Assembly (NCBI GenBank): GCA_030849065.1
Contig: JASAON010001460.1
Span: 1 to 32,898, forward strand
Origin: Jaenimonas drosophilae
Lineage: Eukaryota > Euglenozoa > Kinetoplastea > Trypanosomatida > Trypanosomatidae
Direction: 5' to 3'
DNA: 32,898 nt
Of the stretch, positions 1 to 7,882 are shown piece after piece. The position numbers were made by a program, and so were the translations under genes. The notes beneath the pieces were generated by a model. That model made no database searches. It was given only the letters and a program-made list of their open reading frames with translations, and was not told the DNA's origin. The first letter of the stretch is position 1. Each line of letters starts with the position of its first letter.

Positions 1-37
1 CAAGGGCAAGATCACCATGCGCAACGTGATGGCTTAA
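1..37 (+). CDS. 3' end of an unidentified gene
   Basis: The first 37 bases read in one frame as the C-terminal residues KGKITMRNVMA followed by a TAA stop. The frame is open to the left edge, the strand matches every other gene, and a normal intergenic stretch follows. Eleven residues are too few to assign a family. Confidence 0.5.
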   Translation, partial: KGKITMRNVMA

Positions 38-423
38 GTCGTGATGCGACGGGTCCCACAGCGGAAGTTCCATTTTATTGACTGATTTCATACTTTTTTC
101 CACAATAACGTACACCAGCGTAGATGCATTGCGCGTGTCTCTAGCATCTCGAGCTGCACCAACGCGTTGTCTGTCCCACGTCACAAGTATTGGAGCTCCT
201 GATCACATTTGCTATCTTCTTCCTCATTCTTGTTTCGTCACCGCGTAGGTGTGGCACCATTGATTCACAGGTGCATTTAGAGAGAAGTATCCCTGTGTGC
301 CGTCCAAATCTCCACGGGATGACGTGTATTGTTGCGACCGAACTCAGTGCCACCTTCGTCAACGTCCACCAAAGAACACTGTAGCTTTCTCTGGATTGAG
401 CTCTTCTCGACTACCCTCCCGGG
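38..423 (+). other. intergenic / 3' UTR and 5' UTR of WASH-like gene
   Basis: No gene is supported here. The second half holds a polypyrimidine tract with an AG and the 5' UTR of the next gene, including a short upstream ORF (ATG at 319, stop ending at 384). Confidence 0.6.
208..248 (+). promoter_or_regulatory. predicted trans-splice acceptor for WASH-like gene
   Basis: A pyrimidine-rich tract runs from about 208 to 239 and the first following AG is at 247-248. A second, weaker AG after a short tract lies near 399-400 and would skip the upstream ORF. Confidence 0.55.
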
Positions 424-2409
424 ATGGAGTACGTTGGTGGGCAAGCGCAGTGCCTTGCACTGCCCATTAGTCCGTCCATGGGTGGCTGTAGGGCCATTGA
501 GTCATGCGTGACAACGTTAGAACTTCTGTCAGCACAAATGGAAGTTGTGCTGGATAACATTGATGCCACGGTGGAGCGTTTGCATGGCCAGCTGTCGCAG
601 TTGGAACGACGTGGGAAGGCGTGTGCTGCCACGGTGTCCTCCCTAGGGGCTTACAAGGATCGTGTGTTGTATATATCATCAACCAATACCAAGCCTTACG
701 TGGAGCTACCCGATGGAATCATCGAATCCGCATTAGCCGCCCCACGCCAGCCCGCTCAGCGGCAACGGAATGAGGATGCAAGCAGCAGTGATAGTCGTGA
801 AGATAGGGGTGGCTTTCATTGGGCCTATGGCTGTGATCGCCCGACCTCTCCCAATGCTGCACGCTCGTACCACTTTCGTGGAGTGGAGAGGGAGCAGAAT
901 GGTGATGCCTTCGCGCCCGCCCCACTCTTTGATTGGATCTCGGAGTCTGGAAGTTCCTCCTCGCAGTGCAGCTCGACGTGCTCCACTTCAAGCAGTGACT
1001 CCTTGCCAGTACCGAGCACCCCTTTCCCGATGTCTGGTGGTGAAATGACGAGTGCAGATTACCGATGGCAGCGCCGCTTCCGCCGTCGCCTGGGCTTCAG
1101 TGCACCGGTCCTCTCACTGGCCGGCACCTCAGCCACCAAGATGGAGGAGCAGTTCCAGCTCCGGTATGTGGAGCACGTGTCCTGCTCAGGTGCCCGTGCC
1201 CCGATCACAAAGAACCCCGACTTCTCACATTCATGCTTCACTTGCTCCGATGAAATCACCGTCAGTGACCTTGAGGAGCTCATCAGACGGCGCAGACAGG
1301 GCAACGGTGTCTCCAGCGTGGAGGCCCTCTTTCGCTATGGGACCGACATCCCAGCCTATAACAGTTCCTCACAAGATGGAGAAGGTACACCCGCAAAGGT
1401 GCCCGCACCTGATTCTGCGCCACTAGATTCCATGATGTGCCACTCCAATCGACTCCCACCCGTGGCGGAGGACCCTCATTGTGTGCCATTCCTAATGGGC
1501 CATGATGTCAGCGCATTCACCTTCATTCCCCGACGTGTGCCCCCACTACCCACCACTTCCTATCACGATCCCACTCTGGAGCTGGGCCCAACGGACGACT
1601 GGGAGGACCTCTTTGCGGCCCTTCGAATGAAGAAACCGCAGACAAACGACAGCAAGCACCACGAGAACGTAGCTGCGGAAGATCCTTCAGTGGCAGGAGA
1701 AGAGGGAGATGAGGAAGACAACGATGGCAGTGCCACAATTCCCACAGCGAAGAGCTCACAACCGCGAGGTCCCGCCTTGGAGGTGCCTCCATCTCCAGCA
1801 AGGCTATGGGACTCTCCCCAGCCGCGTGCGCCATCCTACCCAAGCGTTAAGCCACGAGAGGCACACAACCTTCCAGTGATTCCTCCTGCGAGCGAGAAAC
1901 GAACGTCTGTAATGCCGCCGCCACCCGCGACACCCTCACGACCTCCTCCAATGAGTGTGGGGAATTCAACGGGAAATCGTGCAGCGCGAACACCCGCCTC
2001 ACCACGATTGCCACTTCCGCCACCACCCATGAAGGTAGCGAGCGTACCCTCTCAGAGCCCGCTGCCCTCCACTTCACGTGCGGCAGAAGGCGTCTCTCCA
2101 GGGATTACACCGCAGCAAGTCGAGAAGACGATACCGACGCCAGCCTCACTACCACCTCCTCCCCCACCGCCAGCAAAAGGTCTGCCGCCTCCTCCGCCCC
2201 CACCAGGGAAGGGCTTACCACCACCGCCCCCGCCACCACCGCCAAGAAAAGGGCTACCGCCTCCACCCCCGCCACCAGCGAAGGGCTTGCCACCACCGCC
2301 TCCACCGCCCACAAAAGGGCTACCGCCTCCCCCACCTCCGCCAGCGAATGGGGTTCCACCACCACCGCCGCCGCCGCCACCGCCAGTGAAGAGGATACCT
2401 CCTCGGTAG
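424..2409 (+). CDS. WASH1: WASH1-like actin nucleation-promoting factor, no C-terminal VCA
   Basis: This 661-residue protein resembles WASH1, the subunit of the endosomal WASH complex that activates Arp2/3. A helical N-terminal region (about 26-98) matches the WASH homology domain pattern: amphipathic helices, then a basic turn leading to a VLYIS-like strand. Residues 296-307 (VSSVEALFRYGT) resemble the conserved NISSVSSLLLFNT-type segment of WASH. A long Ser/Pro-rich linker follows, then seven proline blocks (576-661) separated by KGL, NGV and similar spacers. In known WASH proteins the proline region is followed by WH2, connector and acidic motifs; here the stop falls two residues after KRIPP-type sequence. 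The other two forward frames downstream show no WH2 or DDW motif. An internal DDWED at 391-395 is the only acidic-tryptophan site I see. A formin or other poly-proline protein is less likely because no FH2 domain exists. The assignment rests on pattern memory, not on an alignment. Confidence 0.65.
   Translation: MEYVGGQAQCLALPISPSMGGCRAIESCVTTLELLSAQMEVVLDNIDATVERLHGQLSQLERRGKACAATVSSLGAYKDRVLYISSTNTKPYVELPDGIIESALAAPRQPAQRQRNEDASSSDSREDRGGFHWAYGCDRPTSPNAARSYHFRGVEREQNGDAFAPAPLFDWISESGSSSSQCSSTCSTSSSDSLPVPSTPFPMSGGEMTSADYRWQRRFRRRLGFSAPVLSLAGTSATKMEEQFQLRYVEHVSCSGARAPITKNPDFSHSCFTCSDEITVSDLEELIRRRRQGNGVSSVEALFRYGTDIPAYNSSSQDGEGTPAKVPAPDSAPLDSMMCHSNRLPPVAEDPHCVPFLMGHDVSAFTFIPRRVPPLPTTSYHDPTLELGPTDDWEDLFAALRMKKPQTNDSKHHENVAAEDPSVAGEEGDEEDNDGSATIPTAKSSQPRGPALEVPPSPARLWDSPQPRAPSYPSVKPREAHNLPVIPPASEKRTSVMPPPPATPSRPPPMSVGNSTGNRAARTPASPRLPLPPPPMKVASVPSQSPLPSTSRAAEGVSPGITPQQVEKTIPTPASLPPPPPPPAKGLPPPPPPPGKGLPPPPPPPPPRKGLPPPPPPPAKGLPPPPPPPTKGLPPPPPPPANGVPPPPPPPPPPVKRIPPR
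2149..2406 (+). repeat. in-frame poly-proline repeat array
   Basis: Seven imperfect units encode L/V followed by 7-10 prolines and a short spacer (AKG, GKG, RKG, AKG, TKG, ANG, VKR). Most units are 33 bp. They form the C-terminal end of the WASH-like protein and would bind profilin or SH3-type partners if functional. Arrays of this kind vary in unit number and are prone to assembly collapse. Confidence 0.9.
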
Positions 2410-2521
2410 GAGTTCATCCGCGTACACGTGTACGGACACGCAAGGACAGCGTTTTCGTCATGTTATGACTACTTCCTCACCCACTCTGCAGACTTCTCAC
2501 TCATGATGGTCCCTGCACAGC

Positions 2522-2556
2522 ATCTTTTCTTCCTTCTCCATGATGGCCCTCTTCAG
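2522..2556 (+). promoter_or_regulatory. predicted trans-splice acceptor for TRAPPC13 gene
   Basis: A pyrimidine tract from about 2522 to 2539 is followed by the first AG at 2555-2556. This lies downstream of two in-frame ATGs (2540 and 2543), so those would be removed from the mature mRNA and the ATG at 2618 becomes the first available start. Confidence 0.6.
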
Positions 2557-2617
2557 GTGTAGGTACTGGTTGAGGGCGTTGCCCCCACATACAATTCAAG
2601 AAACCAGCAAGCACAAC

Positions 2618-4606
2618 ATGAATCCGCTTCCCATGTACTCGCTGCCAAGTGGGGCGTTGGCGGGGTCCGCAGCCACGAGCCGTTCACGGACATCACAGCC
2701 ATCCACCTCACCCCCAACGGCAGCCGTGGTTCCCGCCTCGCGAATTGAGGGTAGTGGGCAAGTCGTGCAGGCGCGAGTAGTCAGCAACCCCCGCATTAGT
2801 CCTCCAGCTGGCGGGGAGGGTGGCCGTCCCAGCGCTGGGCCCGAGATTAGCCGGGCCAAGGTCGTGGGTATGGCAGATACGCCCCTCCGAATCCAGGCAA
2901 CGGTTCTCCAAAGTAGTGACTACCTCCGGTGGGATCATTCCCCACTCCTCGCGGAGGAAGGAGATGTACTCTACCCCGTCTTGGCCAAGTCATGCGTGGA
3001 GTCCCTCTGCCCACTTCGTCCCATGGTGAGCCTCCCAACCGCCGTTAGCCGCTACGTGGTGCACGACCACTTTCGCGCGCTGTTGTGCTTTTATAGCGAG
3101 GCTGGCGTTGGGGTGAGCGGGCTACGACTGCAGGTGGATCACCAACTCCCAAGTGCAGCCGCCTCACGTCGCGTTTGCCTCTTCCAGCGGGAGTGGGCCG
3201 CCCTCGGAGGAGAGGAAACGTGCACCGCCGTGGCGGAAATGCGACTGGACGAACCTGGAATTCATATTCTTCACGTCATTGTGCACTACCAAAACCCGGC
3301 CGGTGAGCCACGTGTGCTCCAGTGGTCTACCCCCATCACCGCGGAGCTTGGTATTGTGGAGGTGCCGGAGGAGGTGGAACTCCGGGCCATTCCAGATGTC
3401 CTTCCTTCTCTGCACACAAGCCATGATCCGTCCACCCGGAAAAGTCTCTCCGTGGATGAAGATTGCGGCCTGCATCGTGATGATCTCCTGGCCGTGGCGG
3501 CCGTTCCGTTGAGGCACGAATCCTCCAACGTGGTGGCAAAGATGCACATGCCAAATCTGTTCTCTCTCTCCGTTTCTCTACGGAATGGCTCGAGCGCGCC
3601 CCTCATTCTCTCCAGCGTTAGGCTGGCAGGCTATGCAGCGAATGCAATGGATGTTCTCTGGGTGGAGTCGTCCCAACGCCTCGTGCAGGAACACCCAGAC
3701 GACGCGTCTGCCTCATCCAACTTGGCGGCAGGTCGTGAAGATGCACAGCTGCTACTCCCCCCGGGAGCCACACGTCGAGCGACCTTTGTGGTGCAATTTT
3801 CATCCACCTTCCTTCGGCAGCTGCGCCGACTTCCCTCTGCACACACAACGAGCCCACCGCGGGCGAATCCAGTGACTCGTGATGCCTCACAGCCCAACTG
3901 CTATCTCGGGGTTGTGGAGTGGGAGTGGCAGTCCATCTTCAGCAGCAAGAGCCACGTGACGAGCGGCGACTCCATACGCATCACAAGCATCTCAGCTGGC
4001 CGTGATCACATTGTAGACCTCCCAAGCTGCCAGCTCTGTGTGCAGGGCCTTGACTTCCACAATGCATCTCAGCTCGTCCATGCTGGCTTTGTGGGCAGGC
4101 CTGCAATGCCCCTCCGAGTCGGGCAGCCTCTGAGGGTTCGCGGTGTGATCCAGGCTCTTGGACGTAGGGAACCGATGGACGTGGCCCTCAAGATTCGGCC
4201 TGAGGTGCTTGCCGAGGGTGGCTGGCTCTACGCCGGAGCTGCAGTGCGTCCATTAGGCCGTTTGGTCTGTGATTCGTCAATCGGAGAGGCAAGCCTTCCC
4301 TTTTCGCTCGAGCTGGTGCCTTGGCGACCTGGATGGCTCAACGTCCGTGGCGGTGCACTCCAGCTCGTCGATGCGAAGGCACCGGAGCAAGTGCTGTGGC
4401 CCTCTCCGTCCTTCAGCTCCTCTTCTTCGCGCACCATAGGAATGACGAGCAATGATACACCGGTACCAACATCACGCTCCACCTTCAACGGTGTCCCGTC
4501 CACCTGCCTGTGTGTGGTGCTCTCAGGAGGAGACGAAGGCAATGACCGCTGCTGCCACAGAGAATGTAGTGCTCAACCTCAGCTCTTTTGTGTCCCAGTT
4601 GCGTGA
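2618..4606 (+). CDS. TRAPPC13: TRAPP complex subunit 13 (TRAPPC13/Trs65-like)
   Basis: The 662-residue protein matches TRAPPC13 (DUF974), a subunit of the TRAPP tethering/Rab-GEF complex acting in Golgi and endosomal traffic. Three stretches align in order with the animal protein. A strand-rich block near residues 140-250 contains PGIHILHVIVHYQNPAGE, equivalent to the GTHILVCAVSYTTQAGE-like segment. A second block, FSLSVSLRNGSSAPL, corresponds to the VFLEAQIQNITTSPM-like region. The last, a W/G-rich block (GWLYAGAAVRPLGRL), matches the SIHWCGISGRQLGKL-like segment near the C terminus. The first 90 or so residues are low complexity, and inserts make it about 240 residues longer than the human protein. 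I chose the ATG at 2618 because the predicted splice acceptor lies 3' of the two earlier ATGs. No membrane segment is seen, as expected for a peripheral complex subunit. Confidence 0.75.
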   Translation: MNPLPMYSLPSGALAGSAATSRSRTSQPSTSPPTAAVVPASRIEGSGQVVQARVVSNPRISPPAGGEGGRPSAGPEISRAKVVGMADTPLRIQATVLQSSDYLRWDHSPLLAEEGDVLYPVLAKSCVESLCPLRPMVSLPTAVSRYVVHDHFRALLCFYSEAGVGVSGLRLQVDHQLPSAAASRRVCLFQREWAALGGEETCTAVAEMRLDEPGIHILHVIVHYQNPAGEPRVLQWSTPITAELGIVEVPEEVELRAIPDVLPSLHTSHDPSTRKSLSVDEDCGLHRDDLLAVAAVPLRHESSNVVAKMHMPNLFSLSVSLRNGSSAPLILSSVRLAGYAANAMDVLWVESSQRLVQEHPDDASASSNLAAGREDAQLLLPPGATRRATFVVQFSSTFLRQLRRLPSAHTTSPPRANPVTRDASQPNCYLGVVEWEWQSIFSSKSHVTSGDSIRITSISAGRDHIVDLPSCQLCVQGLDFHNASQLVHAGFVGRPAMPLRVGQPLRVRGVIQALGRREPMDVALKIRPEVLAEGGWLYAGAAVRPLGRLVCDSSIGEASLPFSLELVPWRPGWLNVRGGALQLVDAKAPEQVLWPSPSFSSSSSRTIGMTSNDTPVPTSRSTFNGVPSTCLCVVLSGGDEGNDRCCHRECSAQPQLFCVPVA

Positions 4607-4862
4607 GTCACATGACCATCAAGCGCTACTGATCCGCACGGTGAGGGCAATGACGATTGGACTGAATGAGCTTCCCTCCCCCTCCCCTCAGCGCATACGC
4701 ACCACCACCGTGACAACTCACCTTGACTATCCCGAAATAGAATCGCTCACAATGAATCACCTTTGCTTCCTTTTTGGACTCTATTTGGCAACATTCCGCC
4801 AAAGAATCTTTGCCCCAGGCACTGCCCGCTCTGCGGACTGTGTGTGCCATTGGCCCCTTTAG
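4542..4862 (+). CDS. candidate small overlapping ORF, unknown
   Basis: This 106-residue ATG frame overlaps the last 22 codons of the TRAPPC13 gene in another frame. A GTGCTCTCAG-type acceptor (AG at 4525-4526) sits just upstream and the ATG at 4542 is the first after it. Residues about 8-43 (NVVLNLSSFVSQLRES then QALLIRTVRAMTIGLNEL) have hydrophobic spacing suggestive of an amphipathic helix. The second half looks like translated intergenic sequence. Overlapping genes are rare in kinetoplastids, so this may be chance. Confidence 0.2.
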   Translation: MTAAATENVVLNLSSFVSQLRESHDHQALLIRTVRAMTIGLNELPSPSPQRIRTTTVTTHLDYPEIESLTMNHLCFLFGLYLATFRQRIFAPGTARSADCVCHWPL

Positions 4863-5069
4863 CTCTAGTATTCATCAATCTGCACCCGCGCTCCTCCAAG
4901 GGACTGGAGAGCGTACGTGCGCACACGTGTGAGGGATTGGAGGCCACAAGCAGAGGCCGTCACCGCAGCGCTTTTCGTGGATCTTGCCACCCAACCAAAC
5001 CCCTCTCTACCCTGCATTGAAGGGCTCCACGCTTTCCCTCGCCCGCCAACACCTGGAGCGTCGCCCAGC
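4607..5069 (+). other. intergenic / 5' UTR of Ser-rich gene
   Basis: Apart from the tail of the doubtful small ORF, nothing coding is supported. A pyrimidine-rich stretch with AG at 4861-4862 is the likely acceptor for the next gene. From there to 5069 no ATG occurs. Confidence 0.5.
4822..4862 (+). promoter_or_regulatory. predicted trans-splice acceptor for Ser-rich gene
   Basis: A pyrimidine-rich tract ends in GGCCCCTTTAG with the AG at 4861-4862. The next ATG downstream is at 5070, in frame with the long ORF, which supports that start over the upstream GTG at 4917. Confidence 0.5.
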
Positions 5070-7526
5070 ATGGATGAGCCCATGCCTGGCAGCCTCGCCG
5101 ACACCGCGCACCAACCAATGCCAGCTGTGGAACCTTTCCCACTGACTCCAAAGGTGATGGGCAGCCCCTTTGATTCTGAACGCCAGGCCCCAGCACTTCA
5201 TCTCGCCCTCGGCTCACACTCGGGCACCGAAGACTCAAGCCCGCGGCGCTGCCCCTCTCCCTGGGGAGAGGCCCTCCGAGATCGCGGCATGTGCAGCTCT
5301 ACAATTGTCAGCCCTCATCGAGCTGCCCCCAGCGCCTCGTCCAGTGGACGCCGACACTCCGCCGACGCCGCCTCGCAGAAGGACGGCCCCTCCCACGTTG
5401 GTGGCCGGCGATCTCCCTGGGCAAAGAGCGTTTTCCCATCGCGAAATGCCTTTGACTTTGACCTTGATGATGCCCCACCCCTCTTCCGTCACGCGCTGCA
5501 AAAGATGGTGGTTCACCCAGAGGCGCCATCCTCCCCCGAAGCTCACCCGAGTGAAGAGCTTGAGCAGGCAGCTGCACCTCCTGTCGCGGTAGGCCCATCC
5601 GCTGCCACCCCACCACCATCTCCTGCACCACTGGAGCACACTAATAACATTGATCCGCACCCGTCACCGGCAGAGATCACCCTCCCCGAGTCCATCCTCC
5701 TGCCCTCCCATATAGGGACTCCCAACGGTCCACCTTCCCACTCACCCAGCCACAGTGGACAAGGCAACGAAGCCTTTGCCCTCCCCAACTCCACTGCCCC
5801 TCTGAGTTCCTCCAGCAGCCGCAACACTGTCAGCACCACACGGTCTCACCCGTCCTTCACTGTGAGCTCAGCGAGCCGCGGCAGCTTACGCGCCCCCATT
5901 CGTTCGCACCCCACTTTTGTCAGCCAATCTCAATCCAGCGATGGGGCAGGTGTGGCAGTGTGTCCTAGCGGAACGGCCATGCCTCTGGCCCGCACGGCGG
6001 GGAGCCCCACGATCCACACGATCCCGTCCGACCGCAGCCCGCCCAGTGTGCCCAACTTCGTAACGTTGGATGGGTCAGAGAGTGGGCTCTTGGCAGCGGT
6101 CCACATGGCAACATTCCGCTCCGGTGACCATAACAACTCACGCGGGCGGATGTACCGATGCCTGGAGGTGGAGGAGGCATCGGATCCACTCTCTCAGGTT
6201 GCCAGTACCCCTGTGGCCGAAATAGCCCTGCCCGAGACACATGACAATGCCGCCGCCGCAGTGGGTGGCTGGTCCTGCCCATACACCATTGTGCGTCAAC
6301 GGCGGGGACGGTCCACTGGCTCATCCAGCGGAGGAAGCTCTGGCCTGTTTCAGTCAGGTATAGTAGAGCGAAGTGGGGAGAACACCGGAGACCACTGTGG
6401 CCATCCAGACGCCGCCAATGACTTCAGCAACGGCCTTGACTCCTCATGTCCTGGGGAGGAGGAGAATGGTGGTGGCTGCGGACGTGCAATGCCACTTGTT
6501 ATCTCGACAAGCGCTGCTGGCGAAGGCTGCTCCTCATCGGGCAGCGGGACACAAGTGAGCCCTCACACAAGCCCATTTACCCGGCACCGTCGAAGCAAGT
6601 TGGGGGCGAATGGCAGCATCGGCGCAAGAGTTTCCACCACACGCGTCTCCGCCATTAGTTCTAGCTGGCAGCAGCCTTCCTCCTCCGCCAGCCAAACCCG
6701 CATCGCCACCTCCGAGCACCTCAACGTGAACGGAAAGACTCGGAAAAACGGGAGCCACTCCGCTTTGTCCGGGATGGCGGGTCATCACCACCATAATGGT
6801 TGGTCACGTACATTTGCCTCCTCCTCCACACAGCACCACGCCGCGCTCAATCACCACGTGAACCCATGTGCCGGATCAAGCGATGGTGGTGGGGTGGAAG
6901 GCGATGAAGGTAACTTCTTCTCTAACAGCTCACTCTCCATGAGCTCTACCCTGCGCTCCCTCACCCCAGGAAACATTCCGCTGCATCACAGCCATCACGG
7001 TGCCTCGCCACTCTTTGGTCGTTTTGGCAACGCACCGCCACCCTCAATGCTACAGCACCTGGGGCTGAGCCACAGCAGCAGCCACTCCCACTTGGGGAAC
7101 TTTGGCAACTCGCGTAGTGAGTTGTACCTGGCCTCCCTGCATCAGCAGCAGCTCCTTCGTGGTGGGCTGGTTCAGGCGTTGGCGCAGAGCAGTACGAGCG
7201 TCACGGCGATGGACACATCTGACGTGGGCTGGTATGTGCAATCCACCACCACCTCTCCTAGTCTGGCTTCGGCCCTTTTGGAGCCGCCACTCGACGCCGG
7301 CGCCTCCTCCTCCACGCAGATTTCCTTCTCACTCGCTCCAACATGGGAGATAGAGGAGCGCGAGGGTGGGGTCTCGGGGCTTGGTGGTGGGGGAGGGAAC
7401 TCCATCATGTCAGCGAGCGCGCTCTCCACGACGAGCGGTGGATCACCGGCGTGTATTCTCTTCCCCCCACGGCTGAGCTCCGCTGGAGGTGGGACAGCAG
7501 CCCGGCCTCCAGGTTGGTGCTATTAG
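5070..7526 (+). CDS. Ser/His/Pro/Gly-rich protein of unknown function
   Basis: I do not recognise this 818-residue protein. It is low complexity almost throughout: Ser runs, Pro-rich stretches, a His-rich part (GHHHHNGW, LHHSHHG, HSHLG) and a Gly-rich C terminus. It has no membrane segment and no visible catalytic motif. Two related RSHPSF and RSHPTF motifs lie about 20 residues apart near residues 265-290. A more ordered stretch near residues 114-140 (SPWAKSVFPSRNAFDFDLDD) and the segment before the C terminus (LYLASLHQQQLLRGGLVQAL) are the best places to look for conserved elements. The many S/T-P and R-x-x-S sites suggest a phosphorylated scaffold, which is inference. The frame is open even upstream of the chosen ATG to about 4869, but no ATG lies there. 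Confidence 0.75.
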   Translation: MDEPMPGSLADTAHQPMPAVEPFPLTPKVMGSPFDSERQAPALHLALGSHSGTEDSSPRRCPSPWGEALRDRGMCSSTIVSPHRAAPSASSSGRRHSADAASQKDGPSHVGGRRSPWAKSVFPSRNAFDFDLDDAPPLFRHALQKMVVHPEAPSSPEAHPSEELEQAAAPPVAVGPSAATPPPSPAPLEHTNNIDPHPSPAEITLPESILLPSHIGTPNGPPSHSPSHSGQGNEAFALPNSTAPLSSSSSRNTVSTTRSHPSFTVSSASRGSLRAPIRSHPTFVSQSQSSDGAGVAVCPSGTAMPLARTAGSPTIHTIPSDRSPPSVPNFVTLDGSESGLLAAVHMATFRSGDHNNSRGRMYRCLEVEEASDPLSQVASTPVAEIALPETHDNAAAAVGGWSCPYTIVRQRRGRSTGSSSGGSSGLFQSGIVERSGENTGDHCGHPDAANDFSNGLDSSCPGEEENGGGCGRAMPLVISTSAAGEGCSSSGSGTQVSPHTSPFTRHRRSKLGANGSIGARVSTTRVSAISSSWQQPSSSASQTRIATSEHLNVNGKTRKNGSHSALSGMAGHHHHNGWSRTFASSSTQHHAALNHHVNPCAGSSDGGGVEGDEGNFFSNSSLSMSSTLRSLTPGNIPLHHSHHGASPLFGRFGNAPPPSMLQHLGLSHSSSHSHLGNFGNSRSELYLASLHQQQLLRGGLVQALAQSSTSVTAMDTSDVGWYVQSTTTSPSLASALLEPPLDAGASSSTQISFSLAPTWEIEEREGGVSGLGGGGGNSIMSASALSTTSGGSPACILFPPRLSSAGGGTAARPPGWCY

Positions 7527-7630
7527 CACCACCACCACCACCACACGCACACACAACGCCTTCATATACGTACAGAGATACACCGTAGCACCTGTAACGT
7601 GGCAGGGCCTCACAAACAGTTGTCGTGACG

Positions 7631-7690
7631 TTTTTTTTTTCATTTACTTTCGTTGTATTCACTGAACGTGCTTCCGCAACTTTTTCTCAG
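7631..7690 (+). promoter_or_regulatory. strong predicted trans-splice acceptor
   Basis: A T10 run and a T-rich tract (7631-7658) are followed by CAACTTTTTCTCAG with the AG at 7689-7690. This is among the best acceptor signals in the window. The first ATG after it is at 7709. Confidence 0.65.
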
Positions 7691-7708
7691 GCGGAATACA
7701 TCCAAAAG

Positions 7709-7882
7709 ATGGAAGAAGTGATGTGGCGCGACAGCCATTCAACCCTCCTCCAACAAATGCCAAACAAACGCCCACCAGGATGCACACCACTCACGGCTCA
7801 ATCCGCTCTGCGTAGAGAAGTTGCTGAGCTGGGAGACACGCATCGCAGCACTCCTTCATGCTGGCGTGCGACTGGCATGTGA
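7709..7882 (+). CDS. candidate small protein (57 aa), unknown
   Basis: The ORF starts at the first ATG, 18 nt after a strong predicted acceptor AG, just like the accepted genes. The product begins MEEVMWRDSHSTLLQQMP and contains CTPLTAQSALRREVAELG, a plausible helix, before a Ser/Arg-rich end. It is soluble, with no signal peptide or membrane segment. I do not recognise it. The stop is followed directly by another open frame of 159 codons that does not look like protein. Support is the splice context only; the alternative is that the acceptor belongs to a processed non-coding RNA or is an unused site. Confidence 0.4.
   Translation: MEEVMWRDSHSTLLQQMPNKRPPGCTPLTAQSALRREVAELGDTHRSTPSCWRATGM

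Noticed and set aside
424..2409. Formin as an alternative to WASH because of the prolines
   Set aside because: No FH2 domain follows the proline region, while N-terminal and middle segments fit WASH better.
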